A stretch of 21,889 nucleotides of DNA from Patescibacteria group bacterium UBA2211 (GCA_002327845.1 DCUP01000011.1:1-21889), one strand, 5' to 3'; counted from the stretch's first letter, positions 1 to 5,887 are shown. Numbers and translations: made by a program. Notes: generated by a model from the letters alone, not told the origin.

Positions 1-1
1 G

Positions 2-73
2 CAGGGGAGGAGGGATTCGAACTCTCAAGACCTCTTTTGGAGAGAGGCAGTTTGCCGTTGAGCTTACTCCCCT
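2..73 (-). tRNA. trnW: tRNA-Trp (anticodon CCA)
   Basis: This 72-nt cloverleaf reads leftward. The acceptor arm AGGGGAG/CTCCCCT has a G discriminator, the usual tryptophan identity base. The anticodon stem CCTCT/AGAGG encloses the loop CTCCAAA, so the anticodon is CCA, at 38-40. The T-loop is canonical TTCGAAT. Two stems carry an apparent mismatch: C12/A23 in the D-stem and A52/C62 in the T-stem. Bases 36-38 are AAA, the MiaA recognition context. It lies directly downstream of rpmG; the order rpmG, tRNA-Trp, secE is common in bacteria, so secE may follow beyond the left edge. Whether CCA is encoded cannot be seen, because the window ends here. Confidence 0.9.
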
Positions 74-96
74 AAAACAAAAGGGATAATTCCCTT
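74..96 (-). terminator. Hairpin terminator after rpmG
   Basis: On the minus strand, AAGGGA, a 4-nt loop and TCCCTT (stem arms 81-86 and 91-96) are followed by TTTTGTTTT. The hairpin starts immediately after the rpmG stop codon and ends just before the tRNA-Trp acceptor. It could attenuate transcription or mark the end of the rpmG mRNA before processing. The stem is short, so some read-through into tRNA-Trp is likely. Confidence 0.55.
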
Positions 97-258
97 CTAT
101 CTCTTTACTTCTTTGAATGTTGTGTGCTTTTTGCATTCTTTGCAAAACTTACTCATTTCTAACTTGTCTTCAACTTGTTTTGTCTTGTTAGTGAAGTAAG
201 ATGTCTTTTTGCAAGCAGTACAAACAACCTTTGTTCTTTTTTTCTTTTTTGTTGCCAT
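97..258 (-). CDS. rpmG: Large-subunit ribosomal protein bL33
   Basis: A 53-residue basic protein on the minus strand, from ATG at 256-258 to TAG at 97-99. After a lysine-rich start it carries two cysteine pairs, CTAC at residues 13-16 and CKEC at residues 39-42. These are the zinc-ribbon ligands of the zinc-binding form of L33. Length and layout match the family (about 50-55 residues). It sits between tRNA-Thr and tRNA-Trp, as in the common bacterial rpmG/tRNA-Trp/secE cluster, and is probably co-transcribed with the tRNAs and released by tRNA processing. There is no clear Shine-Dalgarno site; the start context is AATAATATG. Identification is secure from the cysteine pattern, length and neighbourhood. 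Confidence 0.93.
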   Translation of the reverse strand: MATKKKKRTKVVCTACKKTSYFTNKTKQVEDKLEMSKFCKECKKHTTFKEVKR

Positions 259-282
259 ATTATTATCTTATTTATTTCTCTG

Positions 283-354
283 AGCCGATGGTGAGAATCG
301 GACCCACGACCTTTCCCTTACCAAGGGAATGTTCTACCACTGAACTACATCGGC
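283..354 (-). tRNA. trnT: tRNA-Thr (anticodon GGT)
   Basis: A 72-nt minus-strand tRNA. Acceptor GCCGATG pairs with CATCGGC, D-stem GTTC with GAAC, and anticodon stem TTCCC with GGGAA around the loop TTGGTAA, giving anticodon GGT. The T-stem GTGGG/CTCAC closes a loop that reads TCCGATT, so position 55 is C instead of the near-universal U. The discriminator is U, and the next two bases are CA, so a full CCA does not follow. It is probably processed from the same transcript as tRNA-Tyr, rpmG and tRNA-Trp. Confidence 0.92.
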
Positions 355-372
355 ACCTTCCCTTCCACGGCT

Positions 373-458
373 TGGTGGGCGATGAGGGACTTGCACCCCC
401 GAAGGCCGAAGCCATCTGATTTACAGTCAGACCCGTTTGACTACTTTGGTAATCGCCC
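373..458 (-). tRNA. trnY: tRNA-Tyr (anticodon GTA), CCA encoded
   Basis: A class II tRNA on the minus strand with a long variable arm. Acceptor GGGCGAT pairs with ATCGCCC, the discriminator is A, and the terminal CCA is encoded at 373-375. Anticodon stem TCTGA/TCAGA holds the loop CTGTAAA, so the anticodon is GTA. A36-A37-A38 is the MiaA/MiaB substrate context. The T-stem pairs well but the T-loop reads TGCAAGT, placing G at position 55. The D-loop has AG where GG (18-19) is expected. It is the first gene of the tRNA/rpmG unit, about ten bases after a predicted -10 box. Confidence 0.93.
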
Positions 459-468
459 AATAAGAACA

Positions 469-497
469 ATGATAGCAAAATGTTGATTATTTTTCAA
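469..497 (-). promoter_or_regulatory. Promoter of the tRNA-Tyr/tRNA-Thr/rpmG/tRNA-Trp unit
   Basis: Minus-strand -35 box TTGAAA (492-497), a 17-nt spacer, and -10 box TATCAT (469-474). About ten bases separate the -10 box from the first base of tRNA-Tyr, so transcription should start almost at the tRNA. The -35 box overlaps the last bases before the trmD stop codon, so this promoter is embedded in the end of trmD. Confidence 0.6.
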
Positions 498-1158
498 TAA
501 CCTTCATTCTTTGCTCTTTCCATTCTTGTATTTTCTTTTGATGACCCGATAAAAGAACAGTAGGAACTTTCCATCTTTTTCCCTTTTCTGGGACAAATAC
601 TTCCGGCCTGGTATATTCAGGATACTCTATAAAACCACCTTTTTTAGTCATTCTTTCCTTTAAGAACTCTGGCTTACCTAAAACATTAGGAATTAAGCGA
701 GAGATTGTTTCAATTACAATCATCGCCGGTAATTCCCCTCCCATTAAATCATATTCTCCGATTGATATTTCTTCATCAGCAATATATTTACCCACTCTTT
801 CATCTACTCCTTCATATCTACCACAAATAAAAACAAGATTATCGTATTTACTTAATTGAAAAGCTTTCTTCTGATTAAAGGTCTTCCCTCTCGGAGTAAA
901 TAAAATTATTCTATTTTTCTTCTTATTCTTTTTTAATATTTCTTTGACTGCTTTGAATATCGGTTCAATCTTTAAAACCATTCCTAATCCCCCGCCATAT
1001 GGTCTGTCATCAACAGTCCGCCTTTCATTATCAGTCCATTTTCTCAAATCATGAACATTAATTTTAAGAATACCTTTGTCTAAGGCTTTCTTAATAAATG
1101 ATTCATTTAAGTATGAATTAAATAGATTTGGAAAGATTGTAATGATGTTGAATTGCAT
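487..1158 (-). CDS. trmD: tRNA (guanine37-N1)-methyltransferase
   Basis: A 223-residue SPOUT-class methyltransferase that makes m1G37 in tRNAs with G36-G37, preventing +1 frameshifting. Family motifs are clear: DDRPYGGGLGM at residues 50-60, CGRYEGVDERV at 112-122, the trefoil-knot SAM-binding stretch IGEYDLMGGELP at 133-144, EYPEYTRPEV at 178-187, and LLSGHQ at 202-207. The conserved arginine of the catalytic pair is R154. The linker after it lacks the usual Asp-Ser-Phe motif, whose Asp is the proposed general base (D169 in the gamma-proteobacterial enzyme); here R169 occupies that place and E168 is the nearest acid. The protein is slightly shorter than the common 240-250 residues. It follows khpA, separated by a hairpin terminator, so it may depend on read-through or a weak local promoter. 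Confidence 0.95.
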   Translation of the reverse strand: MQFNIITIFPNLFNSYLNESFIKKALDKGILKINVHDLRKWTDNERRTVDDRPYGGGLGMVLKIEPIFKAVKEILKKNKKKNRIILFTPRGKTFNQKKAFQLSKYDNLVFICGRYEGVDERVGKYIADEEISIGEYDLMGGELPAMIVIETISRLIPNVLGKPEFLKERMTKKGGFIEYPEYTRPEVFVPEKGKRWKVPTVLLSGHQKKIQEWKEQRMKVIEK

Positions 1159-1197
1159 ATTTTAATCTTGTTGTATATTTGAATATTAGTCAAGAAA

Positions 1198-1221
1198 ACA
1201 AAAAGCCCCTTGCGGGACTCT
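1198..1221 (-). terminator. Rho-independent terminator after khpA
   Basis: On the minus strand AGTCCC (1214-1219), loop GCAA and GGGGCT (1204-1209) form a stem with one G-U pair, followed by TTTTT and further T-rich sequence. It lies between the khpA stop and the trmD start, so it should end or attenuate the khpA transcript. Confidence 0.8.
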
Positions 1222-1236
1222 TTGAGTTGTAAACAA

Positions 1237-1578
1237 TTAAATCTTGAAATCCTCGAAGTCTTCAGTAATGTTTGTTGAAGGAGCTTCAGCTGCTGGTGCA
1301 GCTTCTTGAGGCTTTCTTCTAGAGCCACCTTCAGGTTCTTCGATCTTTAGGTTAACTCTGGCGTGATTCTTAAGACCAATGATTCTCACTAGATTTCTAA
1401 TAGCTCTAGCTGTTGAACCTTCTCTTCCGATTAACTGACCCATGTCTTCTGGGTTTACTTTTACTGTTAGTAGAACACCCATTTCGTCAACTTTTCTTTC
1501 TACTTTGACATCAGTTGGATGATCAACTAGTGTTTTAACGATAAACTCAAGAAATTCGATATCTTTTGCTTCTGCCAT
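1237..1578 (-). CDS. khpA: KhpA-type KH-domain RNA-binding protein with acidic tail
   Basis: A 113-residue protein starting at ATG 1576-1578. Residues 1-84 form a single type II KH domain; the GREG loop at 51-54, within GQLIGREGST, is the RNA-contacting GxxG motif. The N-terminal part (EFLEFIVKTLVDHP) matches KhpA, a small RNA chaperone that in Firmicutes pairs with KhpB/Jag and affects cell division and small-RNA binding. The last 28 residues are an Ala/Pro/Glu-rich tail absent from the roughly 76-80-residue typical protein. An in-frame ATG 20 codons upstream (1636-1638) is rejected as the start because it overlaps a TATAAT box at 1637-1642 and family alignment begins at the chosen Met. The gene lies between rpsP and trmD, a neighbourhood typical for this family. 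Confidence 0.9.
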   Translation of the reverse strand: MAEAKDIEFLEFIVKTLVDHPTDVKVERKVDEMGVLLTVKVNPEDMGQLIGREGSTARAIRNLVRIIGLKNHARVNLKIEEPEGGSRRKPQEAAPAAEAPSTNITEDFEDFKI

Positions 1579-1636
1579 GCTAGTTTGTTTTATTTCTAAA
1601 TACTTTTCACCGGGTAGTTCGACCTTTCCTTTTATC

Positions 1637-1642
1637 ATTATA
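1637..1642 (-). promoter_or_regulatory. Candidate -10 box for khpA
   Basis: A perfect TATAAT on the minus strand lies downstream of the rpsP terminator. It would place the transcript start near 1630 and leave a leader of about 50 nt before the khpA ATG. A matching -35 box is weak (TTGGAA with a short 15-nt spacer), so this is tentative. Confidence 0.4.
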
Positions 1643-1674
1643 TTACTTGCTACCCTTTTCCAATGTTAAGGTAT

Positions 1675-1708
1675 AAAAAAGCAAGAATAGCGTAAAACTA
1701 TTCTGCTT
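1675..1708 (-). terminator. Rho-independent terminator overlapping the rpsP stop codon
   Basis: Minus-strand AGCAGAATAG and CTATTCTTGCT pair over ten base pairs with one bulged T, around a short TTTTACG loop, followed by six T. The upstream arm contains the last rpsP codons and its TAG stop (1698-1700), so a ribosome finishing rpsP would cover the stem. This suggests termination is coupled to translation of rpsP. Confidence 0.8.
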
Positions 1709-2063
1709 TTGGAGCTTCTTCTGCTGCGGGAGCGGTCTCTTCTACTTTAGGAGTAGGAGCAGCAACTGGTGCTGGCTCTGCTACAGCTTTTTTCTTCTTT
1801 TTGAAAACAATTTTCTTTTTCTCTCCCTTTACAATATCTTCATTGATAAGAATGTTATAAACTGTATCTGAAGGCTGTGCTCCGACACTCATCCAATACT
1901 GTATCCTTTCCTTTTGCAAAATCTTTTCTTCGGTTAAAGGATTATAGAATCCAACCTGTTCAACAAATTTTCCTCCCTGGGGTGGATTATTTCTATCTGT
2001 GACGACAACCTTGTATGAAGGCTGTTTTTTCTTTCCTGTTCTAAATAGTCTGATTACTAACAT
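1698..2063 (-). CDS. rpsP: Small-subunit ribosomal protein bS16 with Ala/Pro/Glu-rich tail
   Basis: A 121-residue protein. Residues 1-85 are a standard S16: MLVIRLFRTGKKKQPSYKVV at the start, then the conserved GFYNPLT at 38-44 and the ERIQYWMSVGAQPSDTV stretch at 52-68. S16 binds 16S rRNA early in 30S assembly. After a lysine block (KKKKK around residue 90) comes a 30-residue tail rich in Ala, Pro and Glu, beyond the family's usual 80-90 residues. The khpA product next door carries a similar tail. A good promoter precedes the gene and a terminator overlaps its stop. The arrangement rpsP-khpA-trmD is the classical bacterial order. Confidence 0.95.
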   Translation of the reverse strand: MLVIRLFRTGKKKQPSYKVVVTDRNNPPQGGKFVEQVGFYNPLTEEKILQKERIQYWMSVGAQPSDTVYNILINEDIVKGEKKKIVFKKKKKAVAEPAPVAAPTPKVEETAPAAEEAPKAE

Positions 2064-2089
2064 ATTCGGTTATTATTAATTACAAAAAT

Positions 2090-2118
2090 ATCTTACACTA
2101 TTACTTAATTATTTTCAA
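2090..2118 (-). promoter_or_regulatory. Promoter of rpsP
   Basis: Minus-strand -35 TTGAAA (2113-2118), 17-nt spacer, -10 TAAGAT (2090-2095). The predicted transcript start is about 20 nt upstream of the rpsP ATG. It lies in the 84-nt gap after rnc. Confidence 0.55.
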
Positions 2119-2147
2119 CCCTTAACAATCCACATCAATAGTTGAAT

Positions 2148-2855
2148 TTACCAATCTTTCACCTTTAAAGCTTCTCCAGCGGCCCTTAATTCTGCTTCGT
2201 GCTTTGAAGAACCATCTCCTTTGGCTACTAATTCATCTCCTAAAAATACTCCAACAATGAAAAATTTCATATGATCTGGGCCACTTTCTTCCAATACTTG
2301 GTAAATTGGAGTAATTGCAACAATTTCTTGAGCTTTTTCTTGAAAGAGAGATTTAGGGTCTTTAAACAATTTCTTTTCTATTATTTCTGAAAGCTTTCTA
2401 TCTATTAGGTTTTTTTCAATGAAATTTTTAGCAACCTCATATCCTTGGTCTAAATAAAGAGAACCAATAAAAGCTTCAAAGGTATCGCTTAATATGTATT
2501 TTCTAGCTTTTCCTTTTTCTTTCTCTTCTCCCGATGACAGCAAAAGAAAATTTCCAAATCCTATTTCCTTGGCTGTATCCGAGAGGATGTTTGCATTAAC
2601 CAGAGAAGCTCTCCATCCTGTCATTTCACCTTCTGGCTTATCAGGATAGTTTCTAAAAAGATAGTCAGTTGTTATTAATTCCAACACCGCATCTCCCAAA
2701 AATTCTAATCTCTCATTGTGAGATAAATAGAAGTCTGGATTTTCATTCAAGTATGAACGATGACAGAAAGCTTGAATTAACAAATCTTTGTTTTTAAAAG
2801 AAAAGTTTAATGATTTTTCTAGAGCAGAAAAATCTTTTATATTATTCTTCTTCAT
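2148..2855 (-). CDS. rnc: Ribonuclease III
   Basis: A 235-residue double-strand-specific endoribonuclease used for rRNA and mRNA processing. The nuclease domain has the signature NERLEFLGD (47-55), with catalytic E51 and D55 and the second metal pair D124 and E127 in SDTFEAFIG. A double-stranded RNA-binding domain follows at about 167-233, ending in GSSKHEAELRAA. The start is fixed by a Shine-Dalgarno sequence AAAGGAG nine bases before ATG 2853-2855, inside the end of nusB, so the two genes overlap by 14 bases and are translationally coupled. An upstream in-frame extension through nusB exists but has no family support. The order rpmF-nusB-rnc suggests one transcript from the rpmF promoter. 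Confidence 0.95.
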   Translation of the reverse strand: MKKNNIKDFSALEKSLNFSFKNKDLLIQAFCHRSYLNENPDFYLSHNERLEFLGDAVLELITTDYLFRNYPDKPEGEMTGWRASLVNANILSDTAKEIGFGNFLLLSSGEEKEKGKARKYILSDTFEAFIGSLYLDQGYEVAKNFIEKNLIDRKLSEIIEKKLFKDPKSLFQEKAQEIVAITPIYQVLEESGPDHMKFFIVGVFLGDELVAKGDGSSKHEAELRAAGEALKVKDW

Positions 2856-3303
2856 TTTCGTTTTCTCCTTTATTTTCTTCTTCTCCGACAATTTCTCGAT
2901 ACACTGTTCCCAAAACTCCATTAATGAATTTTCTCGAATTTTCTCCTCCGAAATTCTTAGCCAATTCAATCGATTCGTTAATGGCAACTTTGGGAGGAAC
3001 TTCATCTTTATTTTCGTAAAGAAGTTCAAAAATGCCGATTCTTAAAACATTCCTATCTAGAATGTTTATTTGATTAATCGGCCATTCTGGAGCAGTTTTT
3101 TCAATAATTTTATCAATAACTTCGAGATTTTCTTTAACTCCATTAACTAAAGTCCAAATAAAATCATAACTTTCAAGGCCTTTACCGAATTCTTCAATAT
3201 TCTTTTCAGTTATTTTTTCCAATTCGTTATCAACCTTTCCATGAAAGTCCCATTCGTACAAGCTTTGCATTGCAACAGATCTTGATAGGTGCCTTGAGGC
3301 CAT
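2842..3303 (-). CDS. nusB: Transcription antitermination factor NusB
   Basis: A 153-residue all-helical RNA-binding protein that with NusE (S10) binds boxA RNA and supports rRNA antitermination. The start SRHLSRSVAMQSLYEWDF matches the family's RxxAxQxLY signature. Later come NILDRNVLRIGIFELL (about 80-95), PPKVAINESIELAKNFGG (103-120) and SRKFINGVLGTV (122-133), all typical of NusB. The last 20 residues are a Glu/Asn-rich tail whose coding sequence also carries the rnc ribosome-binding site and start. The start codon lies one base after the rpmF stop, so the genes are tightly linked. Antitermination fits a neighbourhood of ribosomal and RNA-processing genes. Confidence 0.93.
   Translation of the reverse strand: MASRHLSRSVAMQSLYEWDFHGKVDNELEKITEKNIEEFGKGLESYDFIWTLVNGVKENLEVIDKIIEKTAPEWPINQINILDRNVLRIGIFELLYENKDEVPPKVAINESIELAKNFGGENSRKFINGVLGTVYREIVGEEENKGENENEEE
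2865..2871 (-). promoter_or_regulatory. Shine-Dalgarno site of rnc within nusB
   Basis: Minus-strand AAAGGAG, nine bases from the rnc ATG at 2853-2855. It lies in the coding sequence of nusB and decides between the long in-frame extension and the 235-residue form of RNase III. Confidence 0.75.
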
Positions 3304-3304
3304 A

Positions 3305-3568
3305 TTATTTCTTTTCTTCTTTTTTAGGTTCTGATGCCTTAGCTTCTCCTATTTCTTTCTGTCTCTTTTTTTGTTCCTTTTTTTCTAATTTAGCCATTAC
3401 GTTTACAAGTTCTGTTCCCTTGTAATATCCGCAATAGCCACAAAGAGTGTGAGGCAAAACAGGCTTTCCACATTTAGGACATTTAACTAAAACAGGGGTC
3501 TTAATGAAGATATTACCCCTCCTTCTATTTTTTCTTGATGAATTGTGTCTTTGTTTTGGTACTGCCAT
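3305..3568 (-). CDS. rpmF: Large-subunit ribosomal protein bL32 with Lys/Glu tail
   Basis: An 87-residue protein with the conserved L32 start AVPKQRHNSSRKNRRR and a zinc ribbon, CPKCG at 30-34 and CGYCG at 43-47. Typical L32 is about 55-65 residues; here a highly charged Lys/Glu/Ala tail extends it. L32 sits near the peptide exit side of the 50S subunit. It is the first gene of a leftward unit with nusB (one base apart) and rnc, driven by a near-consensus promoter 20-50 bases upstream. The start codon follows AAGATAAGAAT, with no strong Shine-Dalgarno site. Confidence 0.94.
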   Translation of the reverse strand: MAVPKQRHNSSRKNRRRGNIFIKTPVLVKCPKCGKPVLPHTLCGYCGYYKGTELVNVMAKLEKKEQKKRQKEIGEAKASEPKKEEKK

Positions 3569-3594
3569 ATTCTTATCTTTAAATCTATATAGCT

Positions 3595-3622
3595 ATTATA
3601 CATTTTTAAACATTTTTGTCAA
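3595..3622 (-). promoter_or_regulatory. Strong promoter of rpmF-nusB-rnc
   Basis: Minus-strand -35 TTGACA (3617-3622), 16-nt spacer, -10 TATAAT (3595-3600). Both boxes match the sigma-70 consensus exactly. The predicted start of transcription is about 20 bases before the rpmF ATG. Confidence 0.8.
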
Positions 3623-3651
3623 AAAAATATAGATTTTACAATTTTCACAGA

Positions 3652-3681
3652 TTGACATTTATCAACAATCTATGATTTAAT
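3652..3681 (+). promoter_or_regulatory. Candidate divergent promoter
   Basis: Plus-strand TTGACA (3652-3657) is followed after 18 bases by TTTAAT (3676-3681), with another TATAAT at 3687-3692. It faces away from the rpmF promoter and would serve the small gene at 3709. The A+T-rich context makes the exact -10 box uncertain. Confidence 0.4.
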
Positions 3682-3708
3682 TAATTTATAATTAATAAAT
3701 AAAACATT

Positions 3709-3972
3709 ATGAGTATCGAAGCATTAAACATGAATCAAGAACAAGGAGGACTAAATAATAATATGGAGCAAGAAATGAGTCCTGAAAAAGCTCTTGAAAT
3801 AACCAAAGAAATACAAGAAATAATGGCTAATTATGATAAGGAGATTGAAGAATTGAATGAAAGATTGAAAGAGGTACCAAGTGAAGAGAAGCAAAAGATT
3901 ATTGAAGAACAGGACGATAGAAGGTTTTATGCCTTTGCTTCTATTAGAAGACTCTTAGAGGAAAATAAATAG
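3709..3972 (+). CDS. Small acidic coiled-coil protein, unknown function
   Basis: An 87-residue protein that I cannot assign to a family. It starts with a Gln/Asn/Met-rich stretch and then, from about residue 24, a charged helix-forming region with hydrophobic spacing suggestive of a coiled coil. It has no membrane segment, no cysteines and no signal peptide. An alternative start is the Met at residue 8. It is probably a cytosolic oligomeric or partner-binding protein, but this is only inference from composition. It stands alone between a divergent promoter and a clear terminator, so it is a monocistronic gene. Its codon use and stop position support it being real. Confidence 0.7.
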   Translation: MSIEALNMNQEQGGLNNNMEQEMSPEKALEITKEIQEIMANYDKEIEELNERLKEVPSEEKQKIIEEQDDRRFYAFASIRRLLEENK

Positions 3973-3980
3973 TCTAATTT

Positions 3981-4007
3981 AAAACCGATGCATAATCGGT
4001 TTTTTTG
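3981..4007 (+). terminator. Rho-independent terminator after the coiled-coil gene
   Basis: AAAACCGAT, loop GCATA and ATCGGTTTT form a nine-pair stem followed by further T. In the other direction the stem is followed by a weaker T-rich stretch, so it may also stop the leftward gene ending at 4020. Confidence 0.85.
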
Positions 4008-4019
4008 ATACAATTAAAA

Positions 4020-5498
4020 TTAATTAAAACACCTACTTATATAATGATCCACTGGTGCAAAGTCATCAGTTAAAACAGGAATATCTAGAGATATTTCTTT
4101 TTTCCATAAGCGTTGTAAGTATTCGTTAATCTCTGGATCAATATTAGTAAAGGCCTGCTCCTTTTCTGATTTTAATGCTATTAAAATTATATTTTGAGGC
4201 TTTTCTCCATTATCTAGAAATGTCACTGGAAATATAAAAACTTGCGGAAATATGCTTTTGTATGTTGCATATTCAGCTCTTAAAAATTCTCCTCTTTTTC
4301 CATCTATGGCCGAAATAATATTTAAAACAACAATTCCATTATCATTCAAAATATCGTATTTTCTTTGCACAGCTTCTTTGGTCGTTAATTGATAAGGTAA
4401 AGAATTTCGAGAACTAAAAGCATCTCCAAAAATTATATCGTATTTATTTTTTGTTTTATTTAAAAATATTCTTCCATCTTCATGATAAATATTCAATCTT
4501 TCGTTTTCGGTTAATCTAAAGTATTTTCTAGCAAGTTCGGTCACTTTAGGATCGATTTCGACTACATCTATTGTCGCTTCAGGATATTTAAGTAAAAAAT
4601 ATTTAGGATATGAATATCCAGCTCCGCCGAGTATTAAGGTTTTTTTAAAATCAGGATTAAAATGACTTGCAAGGTTATAATATTTTGCGTACTTGCTAAC
4701 TAAATCATCACTATCTAAAAACATTGATGAATGATTTTCATTATTAATCCCCATTATTTTAACTGGTTTGTTTGTGTTTGTGTCAATGCGGTCATATATC
4801 CAAATACGATTATAAGCCGTATCAATGTCTATGAATCCGTTTTTTGCACCAATACTGTCGATTCCATAGCTTACAAGTAAGGTAATAAATACAAAGAATA
4901 AAAGAGATAGTTTAATCTTAATATGGTTTGTTGTTGAAATTAATAATGAAACCATGACTAACGATAACGATAAAATAATTAAAAGTTTATTGGTGCCAAA
5001 ATTAGGAATTAAATAAAAACCCGATAGAAAGGTTCCGACAATACTTCCGGCAGTAGAAATAGCATAAAGATTACCTATAGTTGTTCCAGAGGTATTTAGG
5101 TTTTCTATTTTTAATTTAGCAGCATAAGGAGAAACCATTCCTAAGAAAAAACTAGCTGGGAAAAATAAAAACAAAGAAGCAAGAATTGAACCAATTATAG
5201 TGTTTATTTGCAAAACTAAAAGCAAAGAATCTTTGATGAAAATTGTAAGACTTATCGAAATAGCTGAAAATAAAATAATTAATGATAAGTTTTTAAAGCT
5301 CGAATCCTTGTCTGCAAGTTTTCCTCCAATATAGTAGCCCAAACTAAGGCTTCCCATAATTACACCGATTAAGCTGGCCCAAACAATAGTTGATGTTCCA
5401 AAGTATGGTCCCAAGACCCTTGAACCGACGAGTTCAAAAATCATAACGATTGCTCCGCATATAAAAACTACGAGTTCTAAAATATATTTTATTTTCAT
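4020..5498 (-). CDS. Membrane-anchored spermidine-synthase-like protein
   Basis: A 492-residue fusion. Residues 1 to about 212 hold roughly seven hydrophobic segments; residues from about 230 form a Rossmann-type domain like spermidine synthase. The nucleotide-binding loop is ILGGAGYSYPKY (289-300), the acidic strand end VVEIDP (312-317), then EDGRIFL (340-346) and GDAFSS (358-363), where D359 aligns with the catalytic aspartate of aminopropyltransferases. The C-terminus LTDDFAPVDHY (476-486) is typical of this membrane-fused family. Substrate is unknown; the family is often annotated as spermidine synthase, but a methyl- or aminopropyl-transfer role is unproven. No speD or speE partner lies nearby. 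The gene is alone between terminators. Start context AAAAATG has no Shine-Dalgarno site. Confidence 0.85.
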   Translation of the reverse strand: MKIKYILELVVFICGAIVMIFELVGSRVLGPYFGTSTIVWASLIGVIMGSLSLGYYIGGKLADKDSSFKNLSLIILFSAISISLTIFIKDSLLLVLQINTIIGSILASLFLFFPASFFLGMVSPYAAKLKIENLNTSGTTIGNLYAISTAGSIVGTFLSGFYLIPNFGTNKLLIILSLSLVMVSLLISTTNHIKIKLSLLFFVFITLLVSYGIDSIGAKNGFIDIDTAYNRIWIYDRIDTNTNKPVKIMGINNENHSSMFLDSDDLVSKYAKYYNLASHFNPDFKKTLILGGAGYSYPKYFLLKYPEATIDVVEIDPKVTELARKYFRLTENERLNIYHEDGRIFLNKTKNKYDIIFGDAFSSRNSLPYQLTTKEAVQRKYDILNDNGIVVLNIISAIDGKRGEFLRAEYATYKSIFPQVFIFPVTFLDNGEKPQNIILIALKSEKEQAFTNIDPEINEYLQRLWKKEISLDIPVLTDDFAPVDHYISRCFN

Positions 5499-5520
5499 TT
5501 TTAATTACTATATCATAAAT

Positions 5521-5550
5521 AAAAAACGGATTAAAGTCCGTTTGTTTTTT
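5521..5550 (-). terminator. Rho-independent terminator of the pilin unit
   Basis: AACGGA and TCCGTT (arms 5525-5530 and 5537-5542) form a stem with T-runs on both sides, so it works in either direction. It ends the leftward unit 8641-5562 just before the next leftward gene begins. Confidence 0.8.
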
Positions 5551-5561
5551 AAAAGAAAGAG

Positions 5562-5882
5562 TTATTGATTGTATACTCTTTTTCCGAAAAATCTTATATC
5601 CTTATCGGCAAATAATAATTTTCCATTTTTATCAATTACTTGAAATGAAACAGGTTTCTTTTCATCGTTGAATTCAATTTTCATTGTAACTTGATTTTCG
5701 TCGTTTATCCTATCAATAATTTCTTTTTCTGTTCCCACTAGGCCAGTTGTTTTGATTGCATACCATGGCCTGCTGTACAATGTCATTGCAACAGATAATC
5801 CGGCATAATGTCCATTTAATATGAGTAGACGAAATGTTTCACCATTTTTTGTTTCAATGAACCAACCTTCAATAAATTCCAT
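5562..5882 (-). CDS. Small protein of unknown function with a strong ribosome-binding site
   Basis: A 106-residue protein I do not recognise. It is rich in beta-type segments, with several aromatic residues (WFIETKNGETF, SRPWYAI) and an amphipathic helix near EKEIIDRI. There is no signal peptide or membrane helix, so it is probably cytosolic. The start ATG at 5880-5882 is chosen because AAGGAGG lies five bases upstream, one of the few perfect Shine-Dalgarno sites here; a 21-codon upstream extension is rejected. It is 76 bases downstream of the pilin-like gene and upstream of a terminator, so it is probably the last gene of that unit. Its strong ribosome site differs from its neighbours and could mean high expression or a separate origin. 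Confidence 0.75.
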   Translation of the reverse strand: MEFIEGWFIETKNGETFRLLILNGHYAGLSVAMTLYSRPWYAIKTTGLVGTEKEIIDRINDENQVTMKIEFNDEKKPVSFQVIDKNGKLLFADKDIRFFGKRVYNQ

Positions 5883-5887
5883 ATTAC

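Noticed and set aside
201..478. Open frames across the tRNA-Tyr/tRNA-Thr region
   Set aside because: They overlap two well-folded tRNA genes and the rpmG gene and show no protein-like pattern.
1579..1638. A 20-codon N-terminal extension of KhpA
   Set aside because: The upstream ATG overlaps a TATAAT box and the family starts at the internal Met.
2856..3029. A 58-codon N-terminal extension of RNase III
   Set aside because: It lies in the nusB coding sequence in another frame, has no family match, and a strong Shine-Dalgarno site marks the shorter start.
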